DNA of 51,764 nt from Candidatus Latescibacterota bacterium (GTDB lineage Bacteria; Latescibacterota; UBA2968; UBA8231): positions 1 to 51,764 of the forward strand of contig JADZBP010000113.1 in NCBI GenBank assembly GCA_020852055.1. The letters are read 5' to 3'. Each line of letters opens with the position of its first letter. The stretch's first letter is position 1. The notes beneath the pieces were generated by a model. The model was not told where the DNA came from. It worked only from the letters and a program-made list of their open reading frames with translations, and searched no databases. Positions 21,037-28,532 of this stretch are shown piece by piece. Both the position numbers and the translations under genes were made by a program.

Positions 21037-22932
21037 ATGGCCCACACCATCATCGGCACCGCCGGCCACATCGACCACGGCAAGACCCTGCTGGTCAAGG
21101 CCCTCACCGGCATGGACACCGACACCGCCCCCGAGGAGAAGGCCCGGGGCATCACCATCGAACTGGGCTTCGCCTTCCTCGGCGACCAGGCCACCCTCAT
21201 CGACGTGCCCGGCCACGAGCGTTTCGTCAAGACCATGGTGGCCGGGGTCAGCACCATCGACATCGCCCTGCTGGTGGTGGCCGCCGACGACGGGGTCATG
21301 CCCCAGACCCGCGAGCACCTCGACGTGCTGCAGTTGCTGGGCATCGAGCGCGGCTTGATCGCCCTCAACAAGACCGACCTGGTCGAGCAGGAATGGCTCG
21401 GTCTGGTGGAGGAGGACCTGCGGCAACTGGTGCGGGGCACCTTCCTCGAAGGGGCACCCCTCGTCCGGGTTTCGGCCCATACCGGGGCCGGGATCGGGGA
21501 ACTCAAACAACTGCTGCTCGGCCTGGTAGCCCAGACCCGCACCCGCCGCCAGGCCGGCCCCTTCCGCCTGTGGGTGGACCGCGCCTTCCTGGTCAAGGGT
21601 TTCGGCCTGGTGTGTACCGGCACCGTCTGGTCGGGGACCTTGAACAGCGGCGACCACGTGGCATTGATGCCGGCAACCCGCCCCCTGCGGGTGCGCGGGC
21701 TGCAGCAGCACGGCCGCGAGGTGGCCCAGGTGCAGGCCGGCGACCGGGCCGCCCTCAACCTGCCCGGCGTGGAGGTGGACGAAATCACCCGCGGCGATGC
21801 CCTGGTCGCTCCCGAATACTTCCGCCCCACCCAGTTGCTCGACGTGCGCCTGCGCCTCTTGCCCTCCTGCCCCAAACCCCTGGAGACCCGCACCCGCGTG
21901 CGCCTGCACCTGGGCACCGCCGAGGTGATGGCCCGGGTGGTGTTGCTGGAAGGCCAGACCCTGGAGCCGGGTGGCAGCGCCCTGGCCCAGCTGCGCCTCG
22001 AAACCCCGCTGGTGGCCGCCTGGGGCGACCGCTTCGTGCTCCGCCGCTACTCCCCGCCCCTGACCATCGGCGGGGGCCGCATCCTCGACCCGCACCCCGT
22101 CAAACACCGGCGGCGCGAGGCCGGCCTGGCTGAACACCTCGGCGCCCTGGAACAGGAGGACCGGCCAACGGTGGTCGAAGCCATGCTGCGCTGGGCCCCC
22201 GAGGGGGCCAGGCCCTGCCAGGCCCTGGCCGGCGACTTGGGGCTGAGCCTGGAGGCCCTCGACAAGTCCCTGGCCGCGCTGGGGGGTCAGGTGGTCCGGG
22301 TGCAGGTGGGCGGGCAGCCGGCGGCCATACACGCCAGCCAGTGGCAGGGGCTGCGCCAGCAGACCGAGCAGACCCTCGCCGCCTTCCACCGGGCCCAGCC
22401 GCTCAAAGCCGGCCTCAATCGCGAGGAGCTGCGCCGCCTGACCGACCGCCGCGTCGATCCTGAACTCTTCGAGCAGCTGCTACAGGCGCTGGAGCGGGAA
22501 GGCCGCGTTACCAGCGAAGGGGGCCTGGTGCGCGCCACCGCCCACCAGATCCGCTTCTCTGCCGAGGAGGAGACCCTGCGCCGGCAGTTACTCGATGCCC
22601 TCAACCATCCCTCACTGGCCGAGGTGCCCGACGCCGAGGGTTTGGCCAGGCTCCTGCAGGTGGACGCCAAAAAGGTGGACGCCCTGCTCAAGGCGGTGAT
22701 GAGCCTGGGTGCGGTGGTGCCCCTCGAAGGCGGGCTCTTCCTGCACACCGAAGCCCTGGAGCGGGTGCGGGTGCAACTGCAGGCCCATCTGCACCAGCAC
22801 GGCTCCGTCACGGTGGCCGCCTTCCGCGACCTGCTCAATGCCAACCGCCGCTGGGCCCTGGCCCTGCTGGCCCTCTTCGACCGCGAAGGCCTCACCCAGC
22901 GCCAGGGGGATGTGCGGGTGCTGCGCGGCTAA
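21037..22932 (+). CDS. selB: Selenocysteine-specific elongation factor SelB
   Basis: A 631-residue translational GTPase. The G1 loop is GHIDHGKT (10-17), G3 is DVPGH (56-60) and G4 is NKTD (111-114). EF-Tu-like domains 2 and 3 follow, with GFGLVCTGTVWSG and GGGRILDPHP. The C-terminal 250 residues are the winged-helix repeats that bind the SECIS hairpin (AFRDLLNANRRWALALLALFDREG is the last one, shortened here to its pattern NANRRWALALL). SelB brings Sec-tRNA to UGA codons. The length and C-terminal domain agree with bacterial SelB. selA, selD and tRNA-Sec are not in the window. Confidence 0.95.
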   Translation: MAHTIIGTAGHIDHGKTLLVKALTGMDTDTAPEEKARGITIELGFAFLGDQATLIDVPGHERFVKTMVAGVSTIDIALLVVAADDGVMPQTREHLDVLQLLGIERGLIALNKTDLVEQEWLGLVEEDLRQLVRGTFLEGAPLVRVSAHTGAGIGELKQLLLGLVAQTRTRRQAGPFRLWVDRAFLVKGFGLVCTGTVWSGTLNSGDHVALMPATRPLRVRGLQQHGREVAQVQAGDRAALNLPGVEVDEITRGDALVAPEYFRPTQLLDVRLRLLPSCPKPLETRTRVRLHLGTAEVMARVVLLEGQTLEPGGSALAQLRLETPLVAAWGDRFVLRRYSPPLTIGGGRILDPHPVKHRRREAGLAEHLGALEQEDRPTVVEAMLRWAPEGARPCQALAGDLGLSLEALDKSLAALGGQVVRVQVGGQPAAIHASQWQGLRQQTEQTLAAFHRAQPLKAGLNREELRRLTDRRVDPELFEQLLQALEREGRVTSEGGLVRATAHQIRFSAEEETLRRQLLDALNHPSLAEVPDAEGLARLLQVDAKKVDALLKAVMSLGAVVPLEGGLFLHTEALERVRVQLQAHLHQHGSVTVAAFRDLLNANRRWALALLALFDREGLTQRQGDVRVLRG

Positions 22933-23021
22933 ACCCCGATACGCGACAGCGCGGTCCCTCCGATCGGCCGCAGCCGGGACCCCTCTGTCCCGAAAACCAG
23001 CCCTTTTCCTACCCCTCCGTC

Positions 23022-23038
23022 CCGGCACGGATCTTGCC
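23022..23038 (+). promoter_or_regulatory. Putative sigma54 (-24/-12) promoter of the URO-D-like gene
   Basis: GGCACG (23024-23029), 4 nt, then TTGC (23034-23037) matches the sigma54 pattern GGCACG-N4-TTGC with correct GG to GC spacing. It lies about 40 nt before the ATG at 23079. Confidence 0.5.
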
Positions 23039-23078
23039 CCTCCATCTCCCGATGACCCATTCCCCCAGGAGGTGGACC

Positions 23079-24236
23079 ATGGACTCCCGCGACCGCGTGC
23101 TGCAGGCCCTCAACCACCGGGAACCCGACCGGGTGCCCTTCGACCTTTCCTCCACCCCGGTGACCGGCATCCACCGCGAGGCCCTGGTGCGCCTGCGCCG
23201 GGCCCTGCAACTGGAGGAGCGCGAGCCGCGGGTCTGGCACCTGATGCAGCAGTTGGGAGTGGTGGATGATGACCTGCACCAGATCCTGGAGACCGATGTG
23301 CGCGGCGCCCGGCCCAATGCCCAGTCCAACTGGAGCCTGGCCTACCGCGACGAGGGCGAGTACCGCTACTGCACCGACGAGTGGGGCATCACCCGGCGTA
23401 TGCCCGTCGAGGGCGGCCACTACTTCGACCTCTGCGCCTCGCCCCTGGCCGGGGCCCAGACGGTCGCCGACATCGAGCGCTACGCCTGGCCCGACCCGGT
23501 GGACCCAGCCCGCTTCACCCACCTCGAGGAGGTGGCCCGGGCCACCCGCCAGGCCGGCAAGGCCTTTGTGCTGGGCGGCATCGCCCCGGGCATGCTGGAG
23601 ATGGGCCAGTGGCTGCGCGGGTACGAAAACTTCTTCTGCGACCTGGCCGCCGACCGCCCCATGGCGGAGGCCCTCTGCGACCAGATCATCGAGCTGAAGC
23701 TGCGTTACTGGGAAGCCGCCCTGGGCCGGGTGGGGCAGTGGGTGGATGTGGTGCAGGAGGGCGACGACTACGGCGGCCAGCGCAGCCTGCAGATCGAGCC
23801 GGCCCTGTGGCGCGAGATCTTCAAACCCCGCCTGGCCCGGCTCCTGGGCGGCATCAAGAAACTGGCGCCGCACAGCAAACTCTTCTTCCATTCCTGCGGC
23901 AGCATCCTCTCCATCCTGCCCGATCTGATCGAGGTGGGGGTGGAGGCGCTCAACCCGGTTCAGGTGGCCGCCGAAGGCATGGACAGCCGCGAACTCAAAC
24001 GGGAATTCGGCGCCGACCTGACCTTCTGGGGCGGGGGCGTGGATACCCAGCGGGTGCTGCCCACCGGCAGCCCGCAGCAGGTGCGCGACGAGGTGAAGCG
24101 CCGCATCGACGATCTGGCTCCGGGCGGCGGCTTCGTCTTCACCGCCGTACACAACATCCAGCTGGACGTGCCGCCCGAGAACATCCTGGCCATGCGCCAG
24201 GCCCTGCGCGACTTCGGCGGGTACCCGCGGCCCTGA
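23079..24236 (+). CDS. Uroporphyrinogen decarboxylase-family (URO-D-like) protein 1
   Basis: A 385-residue TIM-barrel protein of the URO-D/MtaA superfamily with an AGGAGG ribosome-binding site. Family features are RVLQALNHREPDRVPFDL at the N-terminus, FFHSCGS with the H-x-C pair seen in corrinoid methyltransferases, and VHNIQLDVPPENI at the end. The second zinc Cys of MtaA-type methyltransferases is not seen in this C-terminal segment, so methyl transfer is possible but not assured. True HemE is unlikely from context and sequence. The family also includes enzymes acting in O-demethylation. The gene stands alone behind a likely sigma54 promoter. The substrate is unknown. Confidence 0.82.
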   Translation: MDSRDRVLQALNHREPDRVPFDLSSTPVTGIHREALVRLRRALQLEEREPRVWHLMQQLGVVDDDLHQILETDVRGARPNAQSNWSLAYRDEGEYRYCTDEWGITRRMPVEGGHYFDLCASPLAGAQTVADIERYAWPDPVDPARFTHLEEVARATRQAGKAFVLGGIAPGMLEMGQWLRGYENFFCDLAADRPMAEALCDQIIELKLRYWEAALGRVGQWVDVVQEGDDYGGQRSLQIEPALWREIFKPRLARLLGGIKKLAPHSKLFFHSCGSILSILPDLIEVGVEALNPVQVAAEGMDSRELKREFGADLTFWGGGVDTQRVLPTGSPQQVRDEVKRRIDDLAPGGGFVFTAVHNIQLDVPPENILAMRQALRDFGGYPRP

Positions 24237-24242
24237 AGCTGC

Positions 24243-25025
24243 TCACACCTCCACCTGGATGGCACTGCCGCTCTCGTACCGGCGCAGGCCCCAGTGGAAA
24301 ACCGCCAGGGCCAGCAGCAGGAAGACCAGCGATGCGCCGGTGAGCTGGGCCAGGCCCAGCCAGGTGAAGCAGCGCACGAACTCGGCCGGCACCGCCCCCA
24401 TGAAAGCCGCCGGCAGCACCGTGAAGAGCACCAGTTTGGCCGTGCCGTCGAAGAGATCGAGCGGATAGAGCGCAAAACTAATGAGGGCGTTGATGGCCTG
24501 GCTGCCCACCAGGCCGGCATGTCCCATCCAGAAGGCCAGGCTTTGCACCAGCACCACGAATCCCAGGAACACCGCCATCGCGAAGACCAATCCCAAGGCA
24601 AAGCGCAGCACCTCCTCAATGGAGCCAGGCCCGGACAGGGCAAAGCTGAGGCAGCCGTACAGGAAGTCGCCCAGGCCGCTGGCCGCGCTGCGACTGGCCA
24701 GGGCGTGCAGCAACGCCGGCCGCGGCAGCGACAGGTAGTAGTCGAGCCGGCCCCCGGCGATCAGCTCCGCCAGGCGCAGCGCGTTGCCAAAGAGGTAGAC
24801 CGCCAGGCCAAAGCCGCCGGCCGCCACCCCGAAGAGCACCAGCATCTCGTGAATGCCCCAGCCCCGCACCGCCGGGAAGCGGTCGAAGAAGAGGATCCAG
24901 AAGGTGAAGTAGATGGCGTTGTTGAGAGCCATGCCCGCCACCTGGGAGAGGAAAGCCACCCGGTATTCCATGGCCGCCAGCAGATTGGCCTTCCACAGCG
25001 CCCCCAGAAACCGCACCGTTTGCAT
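24243..25025 (-). CDS. ABC-2-type exporter permease (ABC2_membrane_6-like), second
   Basis: A 260-residue membrane protein with six predicted helices. The pattern EYRVAFLSQ, FWILFFDRFP, GWGIHEMLVLFG, GRLDYYLSLPRP is typical of the DUF990/ABC2_membrane_6 permease family, which is usually encoded as two different permeases after one ATPase, as here. The ATG follows GGAGGG, 4 nt after the stop of the other permease. It ends 6 nt from the convergent URO-D-like gene. It probably forms the membrane channel with the other permease. The substrate is unknown; relatives include drug or viologen exporters. Confidence 0.82.
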   Translation of the reverse strand: MQTVRFLGALWKANLLAAMEYRVAFLSQVAGMALNNAIYFTFWILFFDRFPAVRGWGIHEMLVLFGVAAGGFGLAVYLFGNALRLAELIAGGRLDYYLSLPRPALLHALASRSAASGLGDFLYGCLSFALSGPGSIEEVLRFALGLVFAMAVFLGFVVLVQSLAFWMGHAGLVGSQAINALISFALYPLDLFDGTAKLVLFTVLPAAFMGAVPAEFVRCFTWLGLAQLTGASLVFLLLALAVFHWGLRRYESGSAIQVEV

Positions 25026-25029
25026 TGCA

Positions 25030-25827
25030 TTACCCTCCGTTGATATTCAGGTGGGCGACACTGCGGCGGTATCCCAGGCACAACAACCCACCCAGGACCA
25101 CCAGCCAGCCCAACTGCCCGGCAAAGAGCGCCATGAACGCCCCCGGGTCCGGGGACACAAAACAGCGCGCCGGCCCGTAGACCATATAGGCGAAGGGCAG
25201 GTGCCCGGCGGCCTCACGCAGCCACCCGGGGAAGAAGTCCAGGGGGACCAGCACCCCGCCCAGGATCAGCGTCAGTTTGGAGTAGATCCACTCGAAGGCC
25301 GAGACCTCCTCGGCGACAAAGGCCAGGAGACCGATCATCGCCCCGATGCAAAAGTCGATGGCCCAGGCCCCGGCGATGGCCGGCAGCACCAACGACCAGT
25401 GCCCCAGGTCCGGTGGCGGACCCACCATCCACCAGGTGAGCGCCCCGCCCGCCAGGGCGTTGCACAGGAGGCGCAGGGCGCTGTCCCCCAGACCCACCCC
25501 GGCCTGGTAGAGCAGGAAGTTGTAGGGCCGGTTGAGCAGGTAGGCGATGCTGCCGCTCTTCACCCCCTCGGCGATGGCCCCGGCCAGGCGCGGCCGGCTG
25601 AGCACGATGACCTCGGCGATCATCAGGTACCAGAGGGTGTCCCGCCGCGAGAGCCCGGCGATGCGCTCCTGGCCGGCGCTGGCGTACGCCGCCTCCCACA
25701 GGTGGGCGAAGATCCACAGGAAAAGCACGATGGTCAGGCTGCGGCTGAAGAGGTCTGCCGGATAGGACAGGCTGTGGACCAGCTGCGTTTTGAAGATGGC
25801 CCAGTACTTGACTATGGTTCTCCTCAT
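25030..25827 (-). CDS. ABC-2-type exporter permease (ABC2_membrane_6-like), first
   Basis: A 265-residue membrane protein with six predicted helices and the same family pattern (SYPADLFSRSLTIVLF, GSIAYLLNRPYNF, GVLVPLDFFPGW). Its ATG at 25825-25827 overlaps the stop of the ATPase gene (ATGA), showing tight coupling. It pairs with the second permease, to which it is only distantly similar, as expected for a heterodimeric channel. Substrate unknown. Confidence 0.82.
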   Translation of the reverse strand: MRRTIVKYWAIFKTQLVHSLSYPADLFSRSLTIVLFLWIFAHLWEAAYASAGQERIAGLSRRDTLWYLMIAEVIVLSRPRLAGAIAEGVKSGSIAYLLNRPYNFLLYQAGVGLGDSALRLLCNALAGGALTWWMVGPPPDLGHWSLVLPAIAGAWAIDFCIGAMIGLLAFVAEEVSAFEWIYSKLTLILGGVLVPLDFFPGWLREAAGHLPFAYMVYGPARCFVSPDPGAFMALFAGQLGWLVVLGGLLCLGYRRSVAHLNINGG

Positions 25828-26837
25828 GGCGGGGCTCCTTCCCCGGGCTGCAAGTGGCCCGCTTCCTGGTAGATCTCGCGGATCACCTCTTCGAGGGCCG
25901 GCTCGGCGATCGCCAGGTCGACCAGGTTGCCGGCAGCGGACAACTGCTCGACGATGGCCCCGGCCGGCGTCTGCCGCGCGTCGAAACTCAGTACCACCTC
26001 GCCCTCCTCCAGCCGGAGCACCTCGGCCCCGGCCACGCCGAAATCCGGCGCCAGGGGCCGCTCGAAGCGGGCGGTCACCTGCTTGAACTTGAGGTAGCGC
26101 TTCTTCAGCGCCGCCACCTGGTCGTCGAAAACCGGCTGCCCGTGGTTGACGATGATCACCCGCTGGCACAATACCTCGATATCGCCGGCGTCGTGGGAGG
26201 TGAGCAGCACACTCACCCCCTCCTGCTCGTTGAGGTGCTGGATGGCCTGGCGCAGCCGCTGCTTGGCCACCACGTCCAGGCCGATGGAGGGTTCGTCCAG
26301 CAGCAGCAGGCGCGGCGCGTGCAGCAACGAGGCCACCACCTCGCAGCGCATGCGCTGACCCAGGGAGAGCTTGCGCACCGGGATGTCGAGCAGGTCCCCG
26401 AGGGCAAAGATCTCGGCCAGCTCGCCGATGCGCCGGCGCAGGACCCGCGGCTCCACCTCGTAGATCTCGCCGAAGAGCAGGAAGGTGTCGATGGCCGGCA
26501 GGTGGTACCACAACTGGGGCCGCTGCCCGAAGACGCTGCCGATCCGGTAGGCCAACTGGCGGCGCTCCTGCCAGGGCACCAGGCCCAACACCCGGGCCTG
26601 CCCGCTGCTGGGGTGGAGGATGCCGGTGAGGATCTTGATGGTCGTGGACTTGCCCGCCCCGTTGGGGCCGATGAAGCCCAGCAACTCACCCTCGTCCATG
26701 GCAAAGGAAACCTGCCGCAGCGCTTCGACCACCTGCATCTGGGGCCGCACCAGGGCGCGCAGGCTGCCCCGGAAGCCGGCGGCCTTGTGTTTGGCGAGAA
26801 AGGTCTTGCTCAACCGGTGGACCTCGATGGCCTGCAT
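25824..26837 (-). CDS. ABC exporter ATP-binding subunit
   Basis: A 337-residue ATPase with Walker A GPNGAGKST (57-65), the signature LSLGQRMR, Walker B LLLLDEPSIGLD and the switch His in LLTSHDAGD. The LGQRMR form of the signature is typical of ATPases that serve ABC2_membrane_6 permeases. The last 90 residues form a C-terminal regulatory-type domain. The ATG at 26837 has GGAGG upstream, directly after a terminator hairpin, so transcription into the operon appears to be controlled by attenuation (see the leader features). It energises export by the two permeases encoded downstream. Confidence 0.92.
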   Translation of the reverse strand: MQAIEVHRLSKTFLAKHKAAGFRGSLRALVRPQMQVVEALRQVSFAMDEGELLGFIGPNGAGKSTTIKILTGILHPSSGQARVLGLVPWQERRQLAYRIGSVFGQRPQLWYHLPAIDTFLLFGEIYEVEPRVLRRRIGELAEIFALGDLLDIPVRKLSLGQRMRCEVVASLLHAPRLLLLDEPSIGLDVVAKQRLRQAIQHLNEQEGVSVLLTSHDAGDIEVLCQRVIIVNHGQPVFDDQVAALKKRYLKFKQVTARFERPLAPDFGVAGAEVLRLEEGEVVLSFDARQTPAGAIVEQLSAAGNLVDLAIAEPALEEVIREIYQEAGHLQPGEGAPP

Positions 26838-26853
26838 GGCGCATCCTCCAGGT

Positions 26854-26896
26854 AAAAAAGAAAAAGCCCGCTGTCGAAGGTTTTCGACGGAGGGCT
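26854..26896 (-). terminator. Intrinsic terminator in the ABC operon leader (attenuator)
   Basis: On the minus strand AGCCC (26896-26892) pairs with GGGCT (26869-26865), and GTCGAA pairs with TTCGAC around a four-base loop. TTTTTCTTTTTT follows (26865-26854). It ends 16 nt before the ATPase start codon, so it must act on the leader transcript of this operon; the gene on the far side is divergent. Confidence 0.8.
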
Positions 26897-26941
26897 GGGA
26901 AAGGGATCGAGTGGTTCAGCCTAAGGCTCTTCCCTCCACCG
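26885..26941 (-). promoter_or_regulatory. Predicted antiterminator pairing in the ABC leader
   Basis: Minus-strand CGGTGGAGGG (26941-26932) can form ten consecutive pairs (two of them G-U) with CCCTCCGTCG (26894-26885). The second strand is the 5' side of the terminator stem, so the two structures exclude each other. A small AGCC-TTA-GGCT hairpin lies between. Confidence 0.55.
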
Positions 26942-26980
26942 CGCGCCGCGCGCCGCAATAATCATGGCGACCCGGACCAT
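26921..26980 (-). CDS. Possible leader peptide (19 aa) of the ABC operon
   Basis: A short frame reads MVRVAMIIAARGARWREEP and stops at TAG (26923-26921). AAGG lies 7 nt before the ATG. The same frame is open further up to an ATG at 27034 (37 aa). Codons for R-W-R coincide with the first strand of the antiterminator, so a ribosome that finishes at the stop would hide that strand and favour termination, while one stalled earlier would favour readthrough. Translation of this peptide is inferred, not shown. Confidence 0.3.
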   Translation of the reverse strand: MVRVAMIIAARGARWREEP

Positions 26981-27072
26981 ACCCCGACCTTGGGGTTTGG
27001 GAGTGTGAAGGAGAGCTGCAAAGACTGAGTTCATCGCTCGGTATTTTCTCGAAAGTGTCGGTGGATGGTTTC

Positions 27073-27102
27073 AAGATACCATCGGCGCTGCGGCAAAGTC
27101 AA
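27073..27102 (-). promoter_or_regulatory. Putative sigma70 promoter of the ABC exporter operon
   Basis: Minus-strand TTGACT (27097-27102) and TATCTT (27073-27078) with 18-nt spacing. The predicted leader is about 230 nt long and ends with the attenuator. Confidence 0.5.
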
Positions 27103-27124
27103 GTCGAAAACCACCGCCGGTGGC

Positions 27125-27138
27125 CCCGCCTAGGCGGG
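27125..27138. promoter_or_regulatory. 14-bp perfect palindrome, possible operator
   Basis: CCCGCCTAGGCGGG lies about 45 nt before the ATG of the TIM-barrel gene and is followed by TTTAATAG. It could be an operator for the plus-strand operon or for the divergent ABC promoter 23 nt away. Confidence 0.35.
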
Positions 27139-27182
27139 TTTAATAGATTCTACCTCAACCTTCGCAACCAGGGGAGCTGCCG

Positions 27183-28532
27183 ATGAACGCCGCCTATACC
27201 TTCCGCACCGCCCAGGGGGTCTGGATCAACGACATGCGCAACCGGGCCCTCTCCAGCCACCAGTGGCCCAGCGTGGTGCTCGACGAGCGGGCCGTGAACG
27301 ACCTGTGCGCCAGCATCCGGCTCCAGGCCGAGTCGGGCTTCAACTGTTTCACCACCTTCGGCCTGCTCACCGCCAGCGACTGGCTCACCGATCTGCCCAA
27401 GACCGTCTCGCGCCAGCGGCAGCGCCAGGTGCGCCGGGTGGCGGCCGAGGCCAAGGCCTGCGGGGTCAAGCTGCTCTATGGCCTGGGGGTGTACAGCTGG
27501 GGTTTCGACCGCATCATCGAGGCCGACCCGGCGGTGCGCGGGCCCAATCCACACGCCATGTGCGGGGCCAGCGAGGAATCGCGGCGCTGGATGGAGAAGG
27601 TGATCGACTACCTGCTGGCCGAATTCTCCTTCGACGGTTTCCACCTCGAAGCCTCGGACCGGGGCCGCTGCACCTGTCCGCGCTGCACCCCGCAGGGCAA
27701 CACCGAATACTACTCGCGCCTCAACGCCCACGCCGCCCGCTATATCCGCCGGCAGCAGCCCGACGCGGTGCTGATGGTCAACATGTGCGGGTACCTGCCC
27801 TGGGGCACCAGCGCCCCCCGCGCCGACTGGCCCCACCTCGTCGAGTTGGGAAAGGAACTGGACTTTTTGATCGACGCCGGCCACGCCGGGTACTTCATCT
27901 CCCCGACTGAGCGCGCCCGTTTCATCCGCCAGTTGCCCTGCGCCTTCGGCTCCTCGGGCGGCACCTGGGTGTACCCGCCCCAGCGCTGGAGCCGCCGCCG
28001 CTGGTTCCTGCCCTATACCGGGCGCAGTGGCACCCATCTGGAGGAGTTGTACGCACAGGGAGGACGGGCGGTGGAGTACTACATGGGGCCGGCCATCAAT
28101 CCGGGGGTGGAGGTCAACATCGCCTTCGGGGGCCGCAAACTCAACGCGGTGGAGCGCGACAACCGCGAGTTGCTCGGCGAGGTGCTCGAAGGCCTGTACC
28201 ACCCGGCCGACAGTCGTGCCGCCACCGCGCTGACCAGGTTCTTCGTCGAGGCCGAGGAGGCCTTCTTCGCCTCCTTCGACCCACTCCTGCCGGAGGGCGG
28301 CAAAGCGCGCGGCGAGATCCACCTCTGCCCGCTCTTCGGCAAAAACCCCGGCCCGCCCATCTACCTGCGCGACTGTATGACCGCCAAGGGACGGCAGGCC
28401 TATGGCCGCCGGCTGCAGGGCCTGCTCAAAGACCTGGAGATCCTGGCCCCGCGCCTGAAGAGCCAGGGCCGGACGGCGCGCATCGCCGCCTGCATCCGCG
28501 GCACCCTGGGCGACCTGGCCAGGTGCGCCTGA
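27183..28532 (+). CDS. TIM-barrel glycosidase-like protein, family unassigned
   Basis: A 449-residue cytosolic protein with no signal peptide. The order of motifs (GFNCFTTFG early, LYGLGVYSWG, FSFDGFHLEASDRGRC at about residues 148-163, LMVNMCGY, DFLIDAGHAGYF) looks like a glycoside-hydrolase TIM barrel, with HLEASD holding candidate acidic catalytic residues on strand 4. The GRCTCPRC cluster suggests a small metal site. I cannot place it in a named family. It overlaps the next gene by one base (TGATG), so it is part of an operon with a URO-D-like protein and a Gfo/Idh oxidoreductase, probably for catabolism of a sugar-related compound. Confidence 0.65.
   Translation: MNAAYTFRTAQGVWINDMRNRALSSHQWPSVVLDERAVNDLCASIRLQAESGFNCFTTFGLLTASDWLTDLPKTVSRQRQRQVRRVAAEAKACGVKLLYGLGVYSWGFDRIIEADPAVRGPNPHAMCGASEESRRWMEKVIDYLLAEFSFDGFHLEASDRGRCTCPRCTPQGNTEYYSRLNAHAARYIRRQQPDAVLMVNMCGYLPWGTSAPRADWPHLVELGKELDFLIDAGHAGYFISPTERARFIRQLPCAFGSSGGTWVYPPQRWSRRRWFLPYTGRSGTHLEELYAQGGRAVEYYMGPAINPGVEVNIAFGGRKLNAVERDNRELLGEVLEGLYHPADSRAATALTRFFVEAEEAFFASFDPLLPEGGKARGEIHLCPLFGKNPGPPIYLRDCMTAKGRQAYGRRLQGLLKDLEILAPRLKSQGRTARIAACIRGTLGDLARCA

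Noticed and set aside
19182..21917. Long minus-strand open frame opposite the FG-GAP gene and selB (911 codons)
   Set aside because: It crosses two well-supported genes and shows no family motif; composition is that of an antisense frame.
22975..22992. Hairpin CGGGAC/GTCCCG after selB as a terminator
   Set aside because: Only six pairs and AAAACC instead of a T-run after it; too weak to list.
26921..26960. T-box or other known riboswitch in the ABC leader
   Set aside because: The T-box sequence and specifier-loop features are missing, and no guanidine, SAM or fluoride aptamer pattern was recognised; kept only as an unnamed attenuator.
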